Shown piece by piece: positions 34,901 to 41,806 of a DNA stretch of 64,000 nucleotides; position 1 is the first letter of the stretch, and each line of letters starts with the position of its first letter. Origin of the DNA: Lewinellaceae bacterium (GTDB taxonomy: Bacteria; Bacteroidota; Bacteroidia; Chitinophagales; Saprospiraceae). Location of the stretch: positions 186,001 through 250,000 of the forward strand of contig JACJXW010000008.1 of the NCBI GenBank assembly GCA_020636405.1. Reading direction: 5' to 3'. A program made the position numbers and the translations under genes. Under the pieces are notes generated by a model that made no database searches, was not told the origin of the DNA, and saw only the letters and a program-made list of their open reading frames with translations.

Positions 34901-35352
34901 TTGCCGCTTTGAGCTGGAATGCTGCCGATAGCCTTTCCTGTGCGAATTGCCTGCGGCCCGTTGTACGGCCTTCAACTTCCGGTTCCTACTTCATTGAAGT
35001 TGTGGACGACAACGGCTGTGTCGCTACAGACCAGGTGATCCTGTTCCTCGATAAAACGCGCCGGCTTTTCGTGCCCAATGTGTTCTCTCCCAATGGTGAT
35101 GGACAGAATGATGTATTCATGCCATTTGCCGGGCCGGAGGTTACCAAAATAAGAGCGTTTGAAGTGTACAACCGCTGGGGAGAGCCGATCTTTGAGGTCT
35201 ACAACTTCCCCCCCAATGACCCCACTTACGGATGGGATGGGACTTACCGCGCTGAGCTTTACAACAGCGCTGCCTTTGCCTGGTTTGCGGAGGTCGAGTT
35301 CGTAGACGGCGTAGTGGAGATCTTTAAGGGCGATGTGATATTGATGCGGTGA
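28930..35352 (+). CDS. Giant Ig-like repeat surface protein with T9SS type B sorting domain (copy 2)
   Basis: 2140 residues with the same plan as the preceding gene: signal peptide ending SLFGQ (about 31), Cys-rich N-terminal domain (DCAGAVVLC, PVRCSYAAP, GQGFYLVV), PKD-like domain to about 287, eighteen 70-residue repeats (288-1547), four 84-residue repeats (1548-1883), one SprB-like repeat (CFGDTDG, LNLAAGTY) and a CHU_C type B sorting domain (2044-2140, FVPNVFSPNGDGQNDVF, NRWGEPIF, WDGTY). The repeats are more alike here than in copy 1; the cores Y-x-W-S-T-G, PGTYSVTVTD and NGC recur almost unchanged. The two-repeat difference from copy 1 suggests gain or loss by recombination. Predicted T9SS-exported surface adhesin, possibly a gliding substrate; the ligand is unknown. 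Confidence 0.93.
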   Translation: MNSMRHLYHRISALVVILLLLLCPPSLFGQGAPDCAGAVVLCSSASISFNPQGIGAVNDFASAANNQGCLLSGERNTAWYYFEFNSSMPGNSVITFTIAPNGVADYDFAIYGPGVSCGGLGSPVRCSYAAPSAPTGLGNGATEFSEGAGGDGFVAPLTVQPGQGFYLVVDNFSSNNTSFNMTWGGSAAPFLDCTATPPCAIALNYSPSYNVCAGGGPITLQGTINGANGSQTINWSATNGGDAYLNNPFVANPSVNIPAGVSGTFQYTIMVDQAGCMEEATITVNASATPMPTITGDDIICQGQTTTLTAPPGFAAYRWSNNMNGPSITVGPGTYTVTVTNNLGCQGTGTFTVSQLPTPIPNITGPAQLCPNGNAILNAGAGYDSYQWSTGSPNPQSAITGPGIYQVTVTQNGCVGTGQIFVAVAPDLLVTPSGDNTICQGQSADINAGGGFASYQWSNGSQEQINTVTAPGTYSVTVSNTGGCTGTASFTVSPVPPPEPAITGNLAICPGNSTSLDAGTSFDSYLWSTGNPNSLITVNMPGTYSVTVTNAQGCTGTDEVVVTAAPGPMPAINGDTEICAGASTQLIATPGFSSYQWSNTNTGAAIQANVGGTYTVTVTDATGCQGTASIEVVENSNPVPAIQGPAGLCPGAGTTLALNESYQSYLWSTGGTLDSALVPGAGNYSVTVTDANGCQGTAAFSIQEFSSPSLPVGVEVEYCQGDTATLSAPSGFASYIWGIDSTDSNISVSTPGDYAYTVTDNNGCTAGGSVLAVENALPSFAISGELEYCETASTFLEAPSGYTAYQWSTGSTDTSSIVSAPGLVSVVVTDSNGCSSSQSVTVVENPLPVAGITGILEFCTDGTTTLSADGAFSEYLWSTGNSQPSISVGQAGNYSLTITDGNGCSSNTSVAVAEIPELQPVITGTLEFCSGTSTTLQAEPGYQSYNWSDGSSGSSITVSAPGTVSLTVADNNGCEGSASVEVSELSLPEPVITGIDFFCEGASTTIDAGGGYSAYAWMNNDTTRELTVTQPGTYTVTVTDASGCLGEGAFEVDEIPTPAPVINGELLFCPEGSTELTGSSGFTSYLWSNGETAAFTVVDLPGNYELTVTDSYGCAGSTMVQAAHFATSPPAITGDLNYCPGESTSLNAESGFTSYIWSDGSVSPNIAVNANGTYGLTVTDTNGCQTAAAVSVEAYPVAPPQITGDAAFCAGGAANLEANAGFDSYLWSTGGTQPALTVSSGGIYGLTVTDVNGCNTSNSFSVTQNPLPQVNIGGSTSYCIGGFTTLNAGAQYSAYSWSTGSTQPTIQVNQMGPYGLTVTDANGCVGNTEVQVNEDIELSPVISGPLAFCPGTSTTLDAGEGFQDYQWSDNSAGQSLVVSSPGVYSVTVADASGCTGDTEVVVSEHPAPMPIIEGVLEYCAGSSTNLAVTGGNFATYNWSTGAFEPGITATQPGTYSVTITDGNGCVETTSVGVQENPLPVFQISGALSFCEGDATELTATGGFAGYLWSNGAVEPGITVQSPGNYGLTVTNSFGCTSQQAVSTTQIPQPQADAGQPRVINCYNSEVALGGTGSSQGGSIVYQWAGPGIDASNANQQFPSVSLPGAYTLTTVNTTLGCASEPSVVQVTDDTDDPVVVLEVLDVLDCTTSSVLIDAGNSSTGQNFIYQWYDANMDPLGNQGLSLEASIASTYFLLVTDTVSGCDALASVDVAENIEYPIAEAGQPQHLDCDVNTANLDGGGSQQGPNIVYNWYTIGGNILNGGDGLNPEVDEPGAYIIVVTDITNNCTNSDTVQVTQDVNVPIADAGAAQEIDCLNPTVTLNGAGSSTGSQYAHQWAFGQAGNIVGSGLDYTAEEAGTYFIIVTDTDNGCTNTDAVVVSQNAAAPSNINLALDRPTCFGDTDGSVIISGVVGGTPPYLYSFDGQPLNNQAAFLNLAAGTYSVLVQDAIGCEFELEATLADGNDLMVDLGEDRTVKLGEEVSLFARVNIDESEIAALSWNAADSLSCANCLRPVVRPSTSGSYFIEVVDDNGCVATDQVILFLDKTRRLFVPNVFSPNGDGQNDVFMPFAGPEVTKIRAFEVYNRWGEPIFEVYNFPPNDPTYGWDGTYRAELYNSAAFAWFAEVEFVDGVVEIFKGDVILMR

Positions 35353-35365
35353 GTTTGAGGATTGG

Positions 35366-35523
35366 GAGGCTGTCTCAAAAGAGGGGACCAATGGAAAGCC
35401 GTTCAATAAAGTTGCACGCCGAGGCGCAGAGCACGCGGGAGTTCAAGTAAACACCGCGCTCTCCACGCCTTTGCGTGATTTTATTTGGCGTTCCCCGCTG
35501 CAAGCCTCTTTTGAGACAACCTC
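35366..35523. repeat. 158-bp foldback element after giant adhesin copy 2
   Basis: The ends are a near-perfect 19-bp inverted repeat: 35366-35384 (with CTGTCTCAAAAGAGG) and 35505-35523 (with CCTCTTTTGAGACAACC), one mismatch. Inside, ATAAA, CACGC, AGGCG, GAG and CGCGG on the left match the reverse complement of the right half in the same order. The whole unit therefore folds into one long imperfect hairpin. It starts 14 bp after the adhesin stop codon. It has the look of a MITE-like or other dispersed palindromic unit; no target-site duplication was identified with confidence. Confidence 0.65.
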
Positions 35524-35619
35524 GACCTGCTTAAACGGCGTAGTGGGCTTTTGCCTTTCTCCTTCATTCGCTTTGCTCGTGCCCGGCTTCCGGTGCCCTG
35601 GGCGGATGAATAATCCGGG

Positions 35620-37011
35620 TTAGAGCTTGTTTTTGGCTGTTTTACCTATTAAATTAATCGAAAATTCTTTTTCTAAATCTTTTCCTTGAATAAGGCTGTT
35701 AACGGTTGGTTTTATTTCGTAGTCTGGCTTTATTCCTGCGAGTTCTGAATTGGAATAATCCTTAATCAAATATTGGAGTGTAGAAATTTCCACTTGAATT
35801 TTCGTGTTCGGAAGTTCAATACTTTTCGTATGGCCAGCAATTATAAACTCACTACCCCCTGTTTCCTCGCCAACAAAACTGGCTCTGTTATATTTTCTCA
35901 GTGAGGAGCAAAAAATGGCCGAATTAGAAAAACTTCCTCCATTTATTAACACGACTACTGTACCGTGAAATCTCTCTTTTTTAGGATTGTGGTATCCCAT
36001 CTGAGGCCCTCGGGTACTTACAAGCGAATCGCCATTTACTTTTTTATATCCTTCGACCAATTCAAATGGCCTATCTAAGAGATACGATAGTAAGAATCTT
36101 GAATTTTTCGGATCGCCTCCCTGATTATCCCGAACGTCGATTATTAAATTATTAATTTGATATTGGTTTATTTGCCGAAATATTCTGGAAATCTCTTTTT
36201 TGAAATTTTGCTTGTAATACTTTCTCAAAATATTATTATGCCAGTCTTCTATGGTCAGAATTGCAACGCTATTATCTAGGTCAAAATCTATATAAATACC
36301 TTTGCTTTCACTGGGATTGCAGTACCTGATTCTTCTCAATAACTCAGATTTAGGTAATCCATTTACATTGAATACGCTATCACTCCCATCTAAATCCTTC
36401 AATTCCAGATTAAATATCGCTGGGCAACCATAGAAATAGCTGTAATATTCAAAGAAATAATTATTGATAACCCATATTGGATAGTTGTAGTTATTGCCAT
36501 CTCGCATCATGTTATGAAGCATAAACTGGATCAGCTCTTGGGATTTAACGCCATTGATTGAAATGATTTTTGCTCCTTCATGAATTTCACTATTGCTGCT
36601 GTAATTTTTCCTGATAAACAAATCTGAGCCATCCCAAAATAGGTTAAAGGGAAAAAAGTAGCCACTTTCATTATTGTGGTTTATCAATTCTGAACTGGGA
36701 TAAAAAAGGGTATGCCCATCCTTGATTATAGACGACGTAGATGCAATTATGCTATAGGCTTCGTTTTCTGCAACAGTATCTGGTATCTTAAATCTTTTAA
36801 AAAAAGTATCAAAGTCTGACTTACTGTTATAAATGAAAATATTTGGGTGCGTACTGAGCAGTTGATTTTTCAAATACTCTACATCTTCAGATACCTGTTG
36901 CGCAGTAAAGTTTTTTATTTGTCCATATCCGTCCTGGAAATGGAATAGCAGGATGGATAGTATGATCCTAATGGTTCTCACTACTTGTATTTTAATGTAG
37001 ATAATAAACAC
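35620..37011 (-). CDS. S41-family peptidase-like protein (AT-rich)
   Basis: 463 residues counting from a GTG at 37011; a second GTG at 36981 would give a 453-residue product opening with a signal-like RTIRIILSILLFHF segment. No ATG is available at this end. The C-terminal half has the tail-specific protease (S41) core: IIDVRDNQGG, then VVVLINGGSFSNSAIF with the probable nucleophile Ser, and FVGEETGGSEF. The N-terminal lead-in (VEYLKNQLLSTHPNIF) is usual in secreted S41 proteins of Bacteroidota. Base composition is clearly AT-richer than all neighbours, with many TTA, ATT and AAA codons, suggesting recent acquisition. It is 13 bp downstream of the DUF2027-Smr gene on the same strand. Confidence 0.75.
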   Translation of the reverse strand: MFIIYIKIQVVRTIRIILSILLFHFQDGYGQIKNFTAQQVSEDVEYLKNQLLSTHPNIFIYNSKSDFDTFFKRFKIPDTVAENEAYSIIASTSSIIKDGHTLFYPSSELINHNNESGYFFPFNLFWDGSDLFIRKNYSSNSEIHEGAKIISINGVKSQELIQFMLHNMMRDGNNYNYPIWVINNYFFEYYSYFYGCPAIFNLELKDLDGSDSVFNVNGLPKSELLRRIRYCNPSESKGIYIDFDLDNSVAILTIEDWHNNILRKYYKQNFKKEISRIFRQINQYQINNLIIDVRDNQGGDPKNSRFLLSYLLDRPFELVEGYKKVNGDSLVSTRGPQMGYHNPKKERFHGTVVVLINGGSFSNSAIFCSSLRKYNRASFVGEETGGSEFIIAGHTKSIELPNTKIQVEISTLQYLIKDYSNSELAGIKPDYEIKPTVNSLIQGKDLEKEFSINLIGKTAKNKL

Positions 37012-37023
37012 ACAACAAAGTGC

Positions 37024-38067
37024 TCAAAATACCACTTCTGTCGCACCGTATCCATAACGGGGGTGGTATTCATTGCGGAAGGTGCTCACCTCGGGCATTT
37101 GCAGCAGGCGGCTGGCGATAGCGTCCCTCAGGCGTCCTTTGCCGACACCGTGGATGATGAAAACGCGTTCTACACCCAGGCGGACGGCCTTTTCGATATA
37201 AGATTCGAAGTGGGAGAGTTGCAGGCGCAGGATCTCCGCTTTGCTCAATTTTTGATGGTTGGCCGTGAGGTTTTGGATGTGCAGGTCGAGTTCGGGAATG
37301 AATTCCGCCAGTTCGAGCACTTCGTGTGGCATGCGTTCCCGGATATCCGTCCAATGGGCAACCGGACGTACGTTGCGGCGGGTGTAGGAATCGAGCCCTT
37401 CTTCTTTCGGCTCTGTAAGTCCTTTCAGGGTTTCAAACAAGCGGAAAAGGTGGACCTTCTTGTTGAGCAGCGGGGCGGTTTTGACCTTACTGAAGAACTG
37501 TTTAGGTTTCAGTCGGAGTGTTTTGTGCATTTTGCTGCCTGTGCCCTGCGTAGTGATGCGCCAGCAGTCTATCTCGAATACGGGCCCGTCGTTGAGCTGG
37601 TCGAAGAGCAGTTCTCCGGCAAGGAAAGTAGAAACGCGGGCCAGTTTGCCGTTGTAGCGGATACTGAGGCGGCCATTGAGGTACAACTCCAGCCCGATGA
37701 GGGTGTCGTGCTGGGTGTCGTTGATGAGAATGATCCTGTACTTTTCGGCATGGCCCTGCGCATTGAGTACAGGGTCGAAAGCCAGCTGGATGCCGAAGCT
37801 TTTTAAAATAGAGTACTGGGTTTCTATAGAGATCGGTGGCGGTTGTTCTGCGTTGTTATTTTGTTTGCCGGGAACGATCCGGGCCTTTACCGACGGGTTG
37901 GCGTCCTGGAAATCTTCCGCCCGCATCAGGTCGTCGATGAAGGCGGGGATCTCGAAGTCATTGTCGTCAAGCAACACGTTGACCATACCGTTGTCGAGCA
38001 GGGCTGTGACAACGCCTTCATCTCTGGAGTGTAAGAACCGAACCCTCGTGCCGACAGCGAATAGCAT
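37024..38067 (-). CDS. DUF2027 and Smr domain protein
   Basis: 347 residues without signal peptide. The N-terminal 60 residues form a small beta-barrel-like segment (VGTRVRFLHSRDEGVV ... VNVLLDDNDFEIP). A central DUF2027 domain follows, and a C-terminal Smr domain (about 270-347) has DLHIQNL and the signature HGVGKGRLRDAI. Smr domains bind or nick branched DNA or cleave RNA, as in MutS2, but this protein lacks the MutS ATPase part. DUF2027-Smr is a common Bacteroidota arrangement of unknown cellular role. The initiator ATG is at 38067, divergent from the methyltransferase gene by 95 bp. Confidence 0.82.
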   Translation of the reverse strand: MLFAVGTRVRFLHSRDEGVVTALLDNGMVNVLLDDNDFEIPAFIDDLMRAEDFQDANPSVKARIVPGKQNNNAEQPPPISIETQYSILKSFGIQLAFDPVLNAQGHAEKYRIILINDTQHDTLIGLELYLNGRLSIRYNGKLARVSTFLAGELLFDQLNDGPVFEIDCWRITTQGTGSKMHKTLRLKPKQFFSKVKTAPLLNKKVHLFRLFETLKGLTEPKEEGLDSYTRRNVRPVAHWTDIRERMPHEVLELAEFIPELDLHIQNLTANHQKLSKAEILRLQLSHFESYIEKAVRLGVERVFIIHGVGKGRLRDAIASRLLQMPEVSTFRNEYHPRYGYGATEVVF

Positions 38068-38162
38068 GGTATTGATCGTTGATTTCGGGGAGAGTACAAC
38101 AACTCATCCCGCTTGTGGTTCAAAAATACCTATTACCTTTAGCGCAGACAAAAAAAACAGGT

Positions 38163-38816
38163 ATGAATATTCGCTGGAAGGTGGCCCAGGCGGCGGAGAT
38201 CCGCTGGTGGCGGGCTTACCTTCGGAGTAAGGAGCCCGGAGATTACCTCCGGCAGAAGGCCGAATACTGGGGGCGTGTGTTGCGGTTGGCCGGGTTTGAG
38301 CCCTCTCCAGGTGCAGTGGTTTTGGACGCCGGTTGCGGCCCGGCAGGTATTTTTCTCATCCTGAAAGAGCAGGAGGTCCACGCGGTCGACCCGCTATTGG
38401 ATGCCTACCGGTCGGACTTACCTCATTTTGAACCTTCCCGTTACCCCAATGTGCAGTTTTTTGCCCTCCCGCTGGAAAACTTTCGCCCGCCGGTGCTCTA
38501 CGATACCATTTTCTGCCTTAATGCCATCAATCACGTTGCCGGCCTGGATAGATCGCTGGATGTGCTGGCCGGCGCTCTGAAGCCCGGAGGGCGCCTGCTG
38601 CTTTCGGTGGATGTGCACAACTACCATTTCCTGAAGAAAATATTCCAGTGGTTACCGGGAGATGTGTTGCACCCACATCAGTACAGCCTGGAGGAGTATA
38701 AGAACATGCTCGAAATAAGAGGCTTGGAAGTGGAACGGACGGTCCGGGTCAAGGAAGGCCGCATTTTTGATTACTTTTTGATGGTGGCGGAAAAGCTATT
38801 GGGGGCCGGACGTTAA
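38163..38816 (+). CDS. Class I SAM-dependent methyltransferase
   Basis: 217 residues from the ATG at 38163. Motif I VLDAGCGPAG binds SAM, followed by the acidic end of strand 2 (VHAVDPLLD), the post-motif YDTIFCLNAINHV and LKPGGRLLLSVDVHN, all typical of methyltransferase-11/23 type enzymes. No signal or membrane segment is present. The target molecule cannot be inferred. The region upstream, from 38079, is also open but has no family similarity, so the internal ATG is chosen. Short divergent gap to the DUF2027-Smr gene. Confidence 0.85.
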   Translation: MNIRWKVAQAAEIRWWRAYLRSKEPGDYLRQKAEYWGRVLRLAGFEPSPGAVVLDAGCGPAGIFLILKEQEVHAVDPLLDAYRSDLPHFEPSRYPNVQFFALPLENFRPPVLYDTIFCLNAINHVAGLDRSLDVLAGALKPGGRLLLSVDVHNYHFLKKIFQWLPGDVLHPHQYSLEEYKNMLEIRGLEVERTVRVKEGRIFDYFLMVAEKLLGAGR

Positions 38817-38827
38817 CTTGCGAGCCG

Positions 38828-38940
38828 GCTTTTGATTTGAGACAGAGAGGCCACAGAGAAACACAGAGTATTCGCCTGACAGCGAATATTCTATGCCTAC
38901 TCCGTGTAACTCTGCGTCGCCTGCGATGTCAGATAAAAGC
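38828..38940. repeat. 113-bp foldback element
   Basis: GCTTTT (38828) and AAAAGC (ending 38940) mark the ends of an imperfect inverted repeat running through ACAGAG, CACAGAG and TATTCGC on the left and GCGAATA, CTCCGTG, CTCTGCG on the right, with a tight centre at about 38870-38890. It starts 12 bp after the methyltransferase stop. The inner wording (CACAGAGAAACACAGAG and CTCCGTGTAACTCTGCG) resembles short dispersed intergenic repeats I have seen in other genomes. No coding potential. Confidence 0.55.
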
Positions 38941-39048
38941 GCACCATTTTGAACAGTCCCTTTGATTTCTCTTTTGCGCGTACCCTCCGGGAGGCGGCAC
39001 AGGACAGCCCAACAAAAATAAAGGGTCGGGCATCAAAAATGAACATAC

Positions 39049-39486
39049 TCACACCCCGATATCCTCATTCCACAACCCCGGCTGCTCGCGGATGAATTGC
39101 CCCATCAGTTCATAACACTCCGCGCTGTTCACGGCCACCACTTCCACCCCCTTCGATCTCAACAGTTCCTCTTCACCCATGAACGTCCGGTTCTCGCCGA
39201 TCACCACCCTGGGAATCTCGTACAGGAGGATAGCCCCCGTACACATGGGGCAGGGAGATAAAGTGGTGTACAGTACGCATTCCCGGTAGACGGAGGCGGG
39301 CAGGCGGCCGGCGTTTTCCAGGGCGTCCATTTCTCCGTGCAGGATGGGGCTGCCCTTCTGTACCCGCCGGTTGTGGCCGCGGCCGATGATCTTTCCCTTG
39401 TGGACGAGGACGGAACCAATAGGTATGCCGCCTTCTGCATATCCCTTACGGGCTTCCTCCAGTGCTGCTTTCATGAATTCATCCAT
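39049..39486 (-). CDS. Cytosine deaminase, yeast Fcy1-like
   Basis: 145 residues, a single zinc-dependent deaminase domain. The zinc ligands and proton shuttle are visible: His50 and Glu52 in LHGEMD, and PCPMC with Cys79 and Cys82. Beyond the shared deaminase core it closely follows the yeast cytosine deaminase Fcy1 as remembered: EGGIPIGSVL, RGHNRRVQKGSP, LYTTLSPC, MCTGAIL, VVIGENRTF and the C-terminal LWNEDIG that ends near the active site in Fcy1. This points to cytosine (free base) rather than tRNA adenosine as substrate, that is, pyrimidine salvage producing uracil. The gene stands alone between the foldback element and the SBP gene. Confidence 0.85.
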   Translation of the reverse strand: MDEFMKAALEEARKGYAEGGIPIGSVLVHKGKIIGRGHNRRVQKGSPILHGEMDALENAGRLPASVYRECVLYTTLSPCPMCTGAILLYEIPRVVIGENRTFMGEEELLRSKGVEVVAVNSAECYELMGQFIREQPGLWNEDIGV

Positions 39487-39569
39487 TGCCGGCTATCCTT
39501 TTTCTTTGTTCGAAGATAATTTCAAAATTTTAAAAGTACAACCGATCTGGAAAGGGTAGAGGGGCCGGT

Positions 39570-40742
39570 TCAGGGCGCCGGCACTTCTTCTGGCACCAGT
39601 TGGGTGCTTAGCGTCTCTTTCCCGTCTTTGATCTCCATGATGGTTACGGATTTTCTGGGTATTGGGCTATCCGTGCCATAGCTGATGCTGCCCGTTACCC
39701 CTTCAAAATTACGAATGGCGGAAAAGGCCTGGCGGATGTCTTCGGGATCCGGGCTCTTGGCATCCAGTGTTGCCCGGATGAGCAGTTGGGCGGCATCGTA
39801 ACCCAGGGCGGCGAAGGCATTAGGCTCTTCGCCGGCATAGGCCTGCATATAGGCTTGCCGGAAAGCCTGCACCTGCGGGTTGGGGTTGTCCGCACCCAAA
39901 TAGGCATGTGTGGTGAAGAAGACATCTTTCACTTCGTTGTGCCCCTGCCAGGTGGCCGGTTCATCGAAGGCATCGCCGCCAATGATAGGCGCGGTGAAAC
40001 CAGCCTGGCGGATCATTTGCACCCCTTCCAACGCATCCTGGGGCAGGGCGGCAAAGAAAAGGATATCTGCAGGCTGTATTCCCTGAATAGCCTGAGCTAT
40101 CCCCCCCTGGCCATAAGGTTGCAAGGACAGTATCTGGCCGCCCAGTTGTTCGAAGCGGCTGATAAAATAACCCTGCAACAGGTTGGTATAAGTATCGGAC
40201 GAATTGTAAATAACCGATACGGTGCGCGCTTCCAGGTCATTGTATGCCCATTCGGCGGCGGCGGCAGCCTGTACGTTATCCCCGAAGCAAGCCAGGAACA
40301 GGTAATCCGGGATCTGAGTGGGAAGCTTGGGGGAGGTGGCGCCGGAGGTGAGGAACACCCGATGGCTGTCGGCCGCCACACCGGCGGCGGCGAGCACCTG
40401 GTCGGTATCCGACAGGCCCAGGAAGGCGGCGGTGGATGGATATTCGGTGATCATTTCTGTTACTTTTGCTCTCAGGACATCAGGATTGGTCTGGCCATCC
40501 TTGAGTATAAGCTGCCATTCGTTGCCGTTTTTTCCACTTTCAGCATTAGCTTGTTCGATGGCCAGTTTTGCACCCTGAGAGGAGGGTACGTCCAGGGTAG
40601 ATTGACTGCCGGTGAGGTTATAGACCGCACCCAGGACAATAGGCTCGGGTTGGCCGGACTGGTCCTGGTTCCTGCACCCCAGGCCACACAGGAACAGGGG
40701 CAGAGACAAGAGAAGGAGCTTTTTGCTTTTTAAAGTATGCAT
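39570..40742 (-). CDS. ABC transporter substrate-binding lipoprotein, Peripla_BP_6 type
   Basis: 390 residues with a lipoprotein signal (LLLLSLPLFLCGLGC, Cys near residue 23). The mature protein is a Venus-flytrap binding protein of the branched-chain amino acid (LivJ, Peripla_BP_6) type: IVLGAVYNLTGSQS, SSQGAKLAIEQAN, VIYNSSDTYT, PIIGGDAFDEPA and ALGYDAAQLLI are family landmarks. The ligand may be an amino acid or amide. No permease or ATPase of the Liv type sits next to it, so it may feed a distant transporter or act as a sensor. It precedes a cupin gene on the other side: the cupin gene at 40755-41120 is upstream and ends 12 bp before this gene starts, so the two are co-transcribed. Confidence 0.85.
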   Translation of the reverse strand: MHTLKSKKLLLLSLPLFLCGLGCRNQDQSGQPEPIVLGAVYNLTGSQSTLDVPSSQGAKLAIEQANAESGKNGNEWQLILKDGQTNPDVLRAKVTEMITEYPSTAAFLGLSDTDQVLAAAGVAADSHRVFLTSGATSPKLPTQIPDYLFLACFGDNVQAAAAAEWAYNDLEARTVSVIYNSSDTYTNLLQGYFISRFEQLGGQILSLQPYGQGGIAQAIQGIQPADILFFAALPQDALEGVQMIRQAGFTAPIIGGDAFDEPATWQGHNEVKDVFFTTHAYLGADNPNPQVQAFRQAYMQAYAGEEPNAFAALGYDAAQLLIRATLDAKSPDPEDIRQAFSAIRNFEGVTGSISYGTDSPIPRKSVTIMEIKDGKETLSTQLVPEEVPAP

Positions 40743-40754
40743 GGTGTTTTTGTT

Positions 40755-41120
40755 TTAAGCTAACCGGATGTCCGCTTCGTTCGTCTCCGCGTCCAGGATC
40801 GGTTTATCCTGGACGGAGATCAAAACGGTGTCCGTTTCGATAATGAATCCGTGACTGGCGCCTTTTGGTATTTCAAAAGTGCTGCCGGGAAGGAAAGGGT
40901 AGGAGGCCCCGTTCAGAATAATCTGCCCTGAGCCCATCAGGATAGCCAGGTGGGCATCGATGGTGTCATGCATGTGGGGCTGGTAGCTGCCGGTTTGCAG
41001 CTTCACAAACTCAATGCACCCTTCTGCGCTGGGCACCCGATAAAGGCCGATGTATTCGCCGGGCAGCGGGTTTATGATCTTGAAATCGATGGATGCTAAA
41101 GCGTTCTGCAGATGTTGCAT
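40755..41120 (-). CDS. Cupin domain protein
   Basis: 121 residues forming a single small cupin beta-barrel: YQPHMHDTIDAHLAILMGSG carries the first metal-binding motif (His residues around 50-58), and PFLPGSTFEIPKGASHGFI the second (His near 90). Such proteins bind a metal and act as dioxygenases, isomerases or ligand sensors. It lies 12 bp upstream of the Peripla_BP_6 lipoprotein on the same strand, so the pair probably serves one pathway; its substrate is unknown. Confidence 0.8.
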   Translation of the reverse strand: MQHLQNALASIDFKIINPLPGEYIGLYRVPSAEGCIEFVKLQTGSYQPHMHDTIDAHLAILMGSGQIILNGASYPFLPGSTFEIPKGASHGFIIETDTVLISVQDKPILDAETNEADIRLA

Positions 41121-41133
41121 GATCTAAGTATTG

Positions 41134-41806
41134 ATGCCCATACAAAGATGGGGCCATTTTTTACCTCTTGCAGTCACTATCGTTTCAAAAAGGTGGATTA
41201 TTGTTTCCTTTTCCTGGACGCTGGTCAGTAATGTCAATACGGAGGAAGTGGAGGGGATCAGCCTGGACGATCTCCATGGGGAAGTAGAGGTGATCCGTCA
41301 ATTGGAGATAGATATGATTGTGCCTTTTGAACGCGACGGCCTGTCCCAGAAACTGTGCCTTCGCCCCAGGCGCGGCGTCTTGCTCTACGGCCCTCCCGGC
41401 ACCGGCAAGACGACCATCGGGCGGGCGCTGGCGCACCGGCTGCGCAGTAAGTTCTTCCTCCTGGACGGCACCGTTATCAGTGGAACCCAGCAATTCTCTG
41501 TTACTGGAGGAAAAGGAACTGGAGAGCCTGGCCGTTCGAACAGAGGGCATGACCGGAGCAGGCCTGCGCCGCATCGTGGCCGATGCGCGCAACCTGTACG
41601 GTTACGATGTGGCGAAAGAGCAGGAATTATCACCTCCCGCCGCCTATTTCGAAAAGGCCATTCAGCAACTGGAAAAACATCGGGAACAGCTGGCGTCAGC
41701 ACCGGCATATACGGCGGCGTTCCGGGCGCGAGTACGAAAGGGTTGGTCAAACCCGCCTTCTGAACCTCGTACGGGGTTGTGTAAAAAGCCTAATGGGGGG
41801 AGATAG
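41134..41806 (+). pseudogene. Broken AAA+ ATPase gene (deletion and frameshift)
   Basis: The first frame (from 41134) encodes a typical AAA+ lead-in: ISLDDLHGEVEVIRQL, RPRRGVLLYGPPGTGKTT (Walker A) and HRLRSKFFLLDGT. At about 41490 the homology leaves this frame and continues in the +1 frame with LEEKELESLAVRTEGMTG, then GLRRIVADARNLYGYDVA, the small lid domain of the same family, ending at 41806. Between them the Walker B, sensor 1 and arginine finger region (about 70 codons) is missing. An internal deletion that also shifted the frame explains this; a catalytically dead product is the best that could be made. Upstream residues before about 41220 are unlike the family, so the 5' end may be altered too. 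Confidence 0.7.

Noticed and set aside
39049..39486. Reading the deaminase as tRNA adenosine deaminase TadA
   Set aside because: The zinc site is shared, but flanking segments and the C-terminal LWNEDIG match yeast cytosine deaminase instead.
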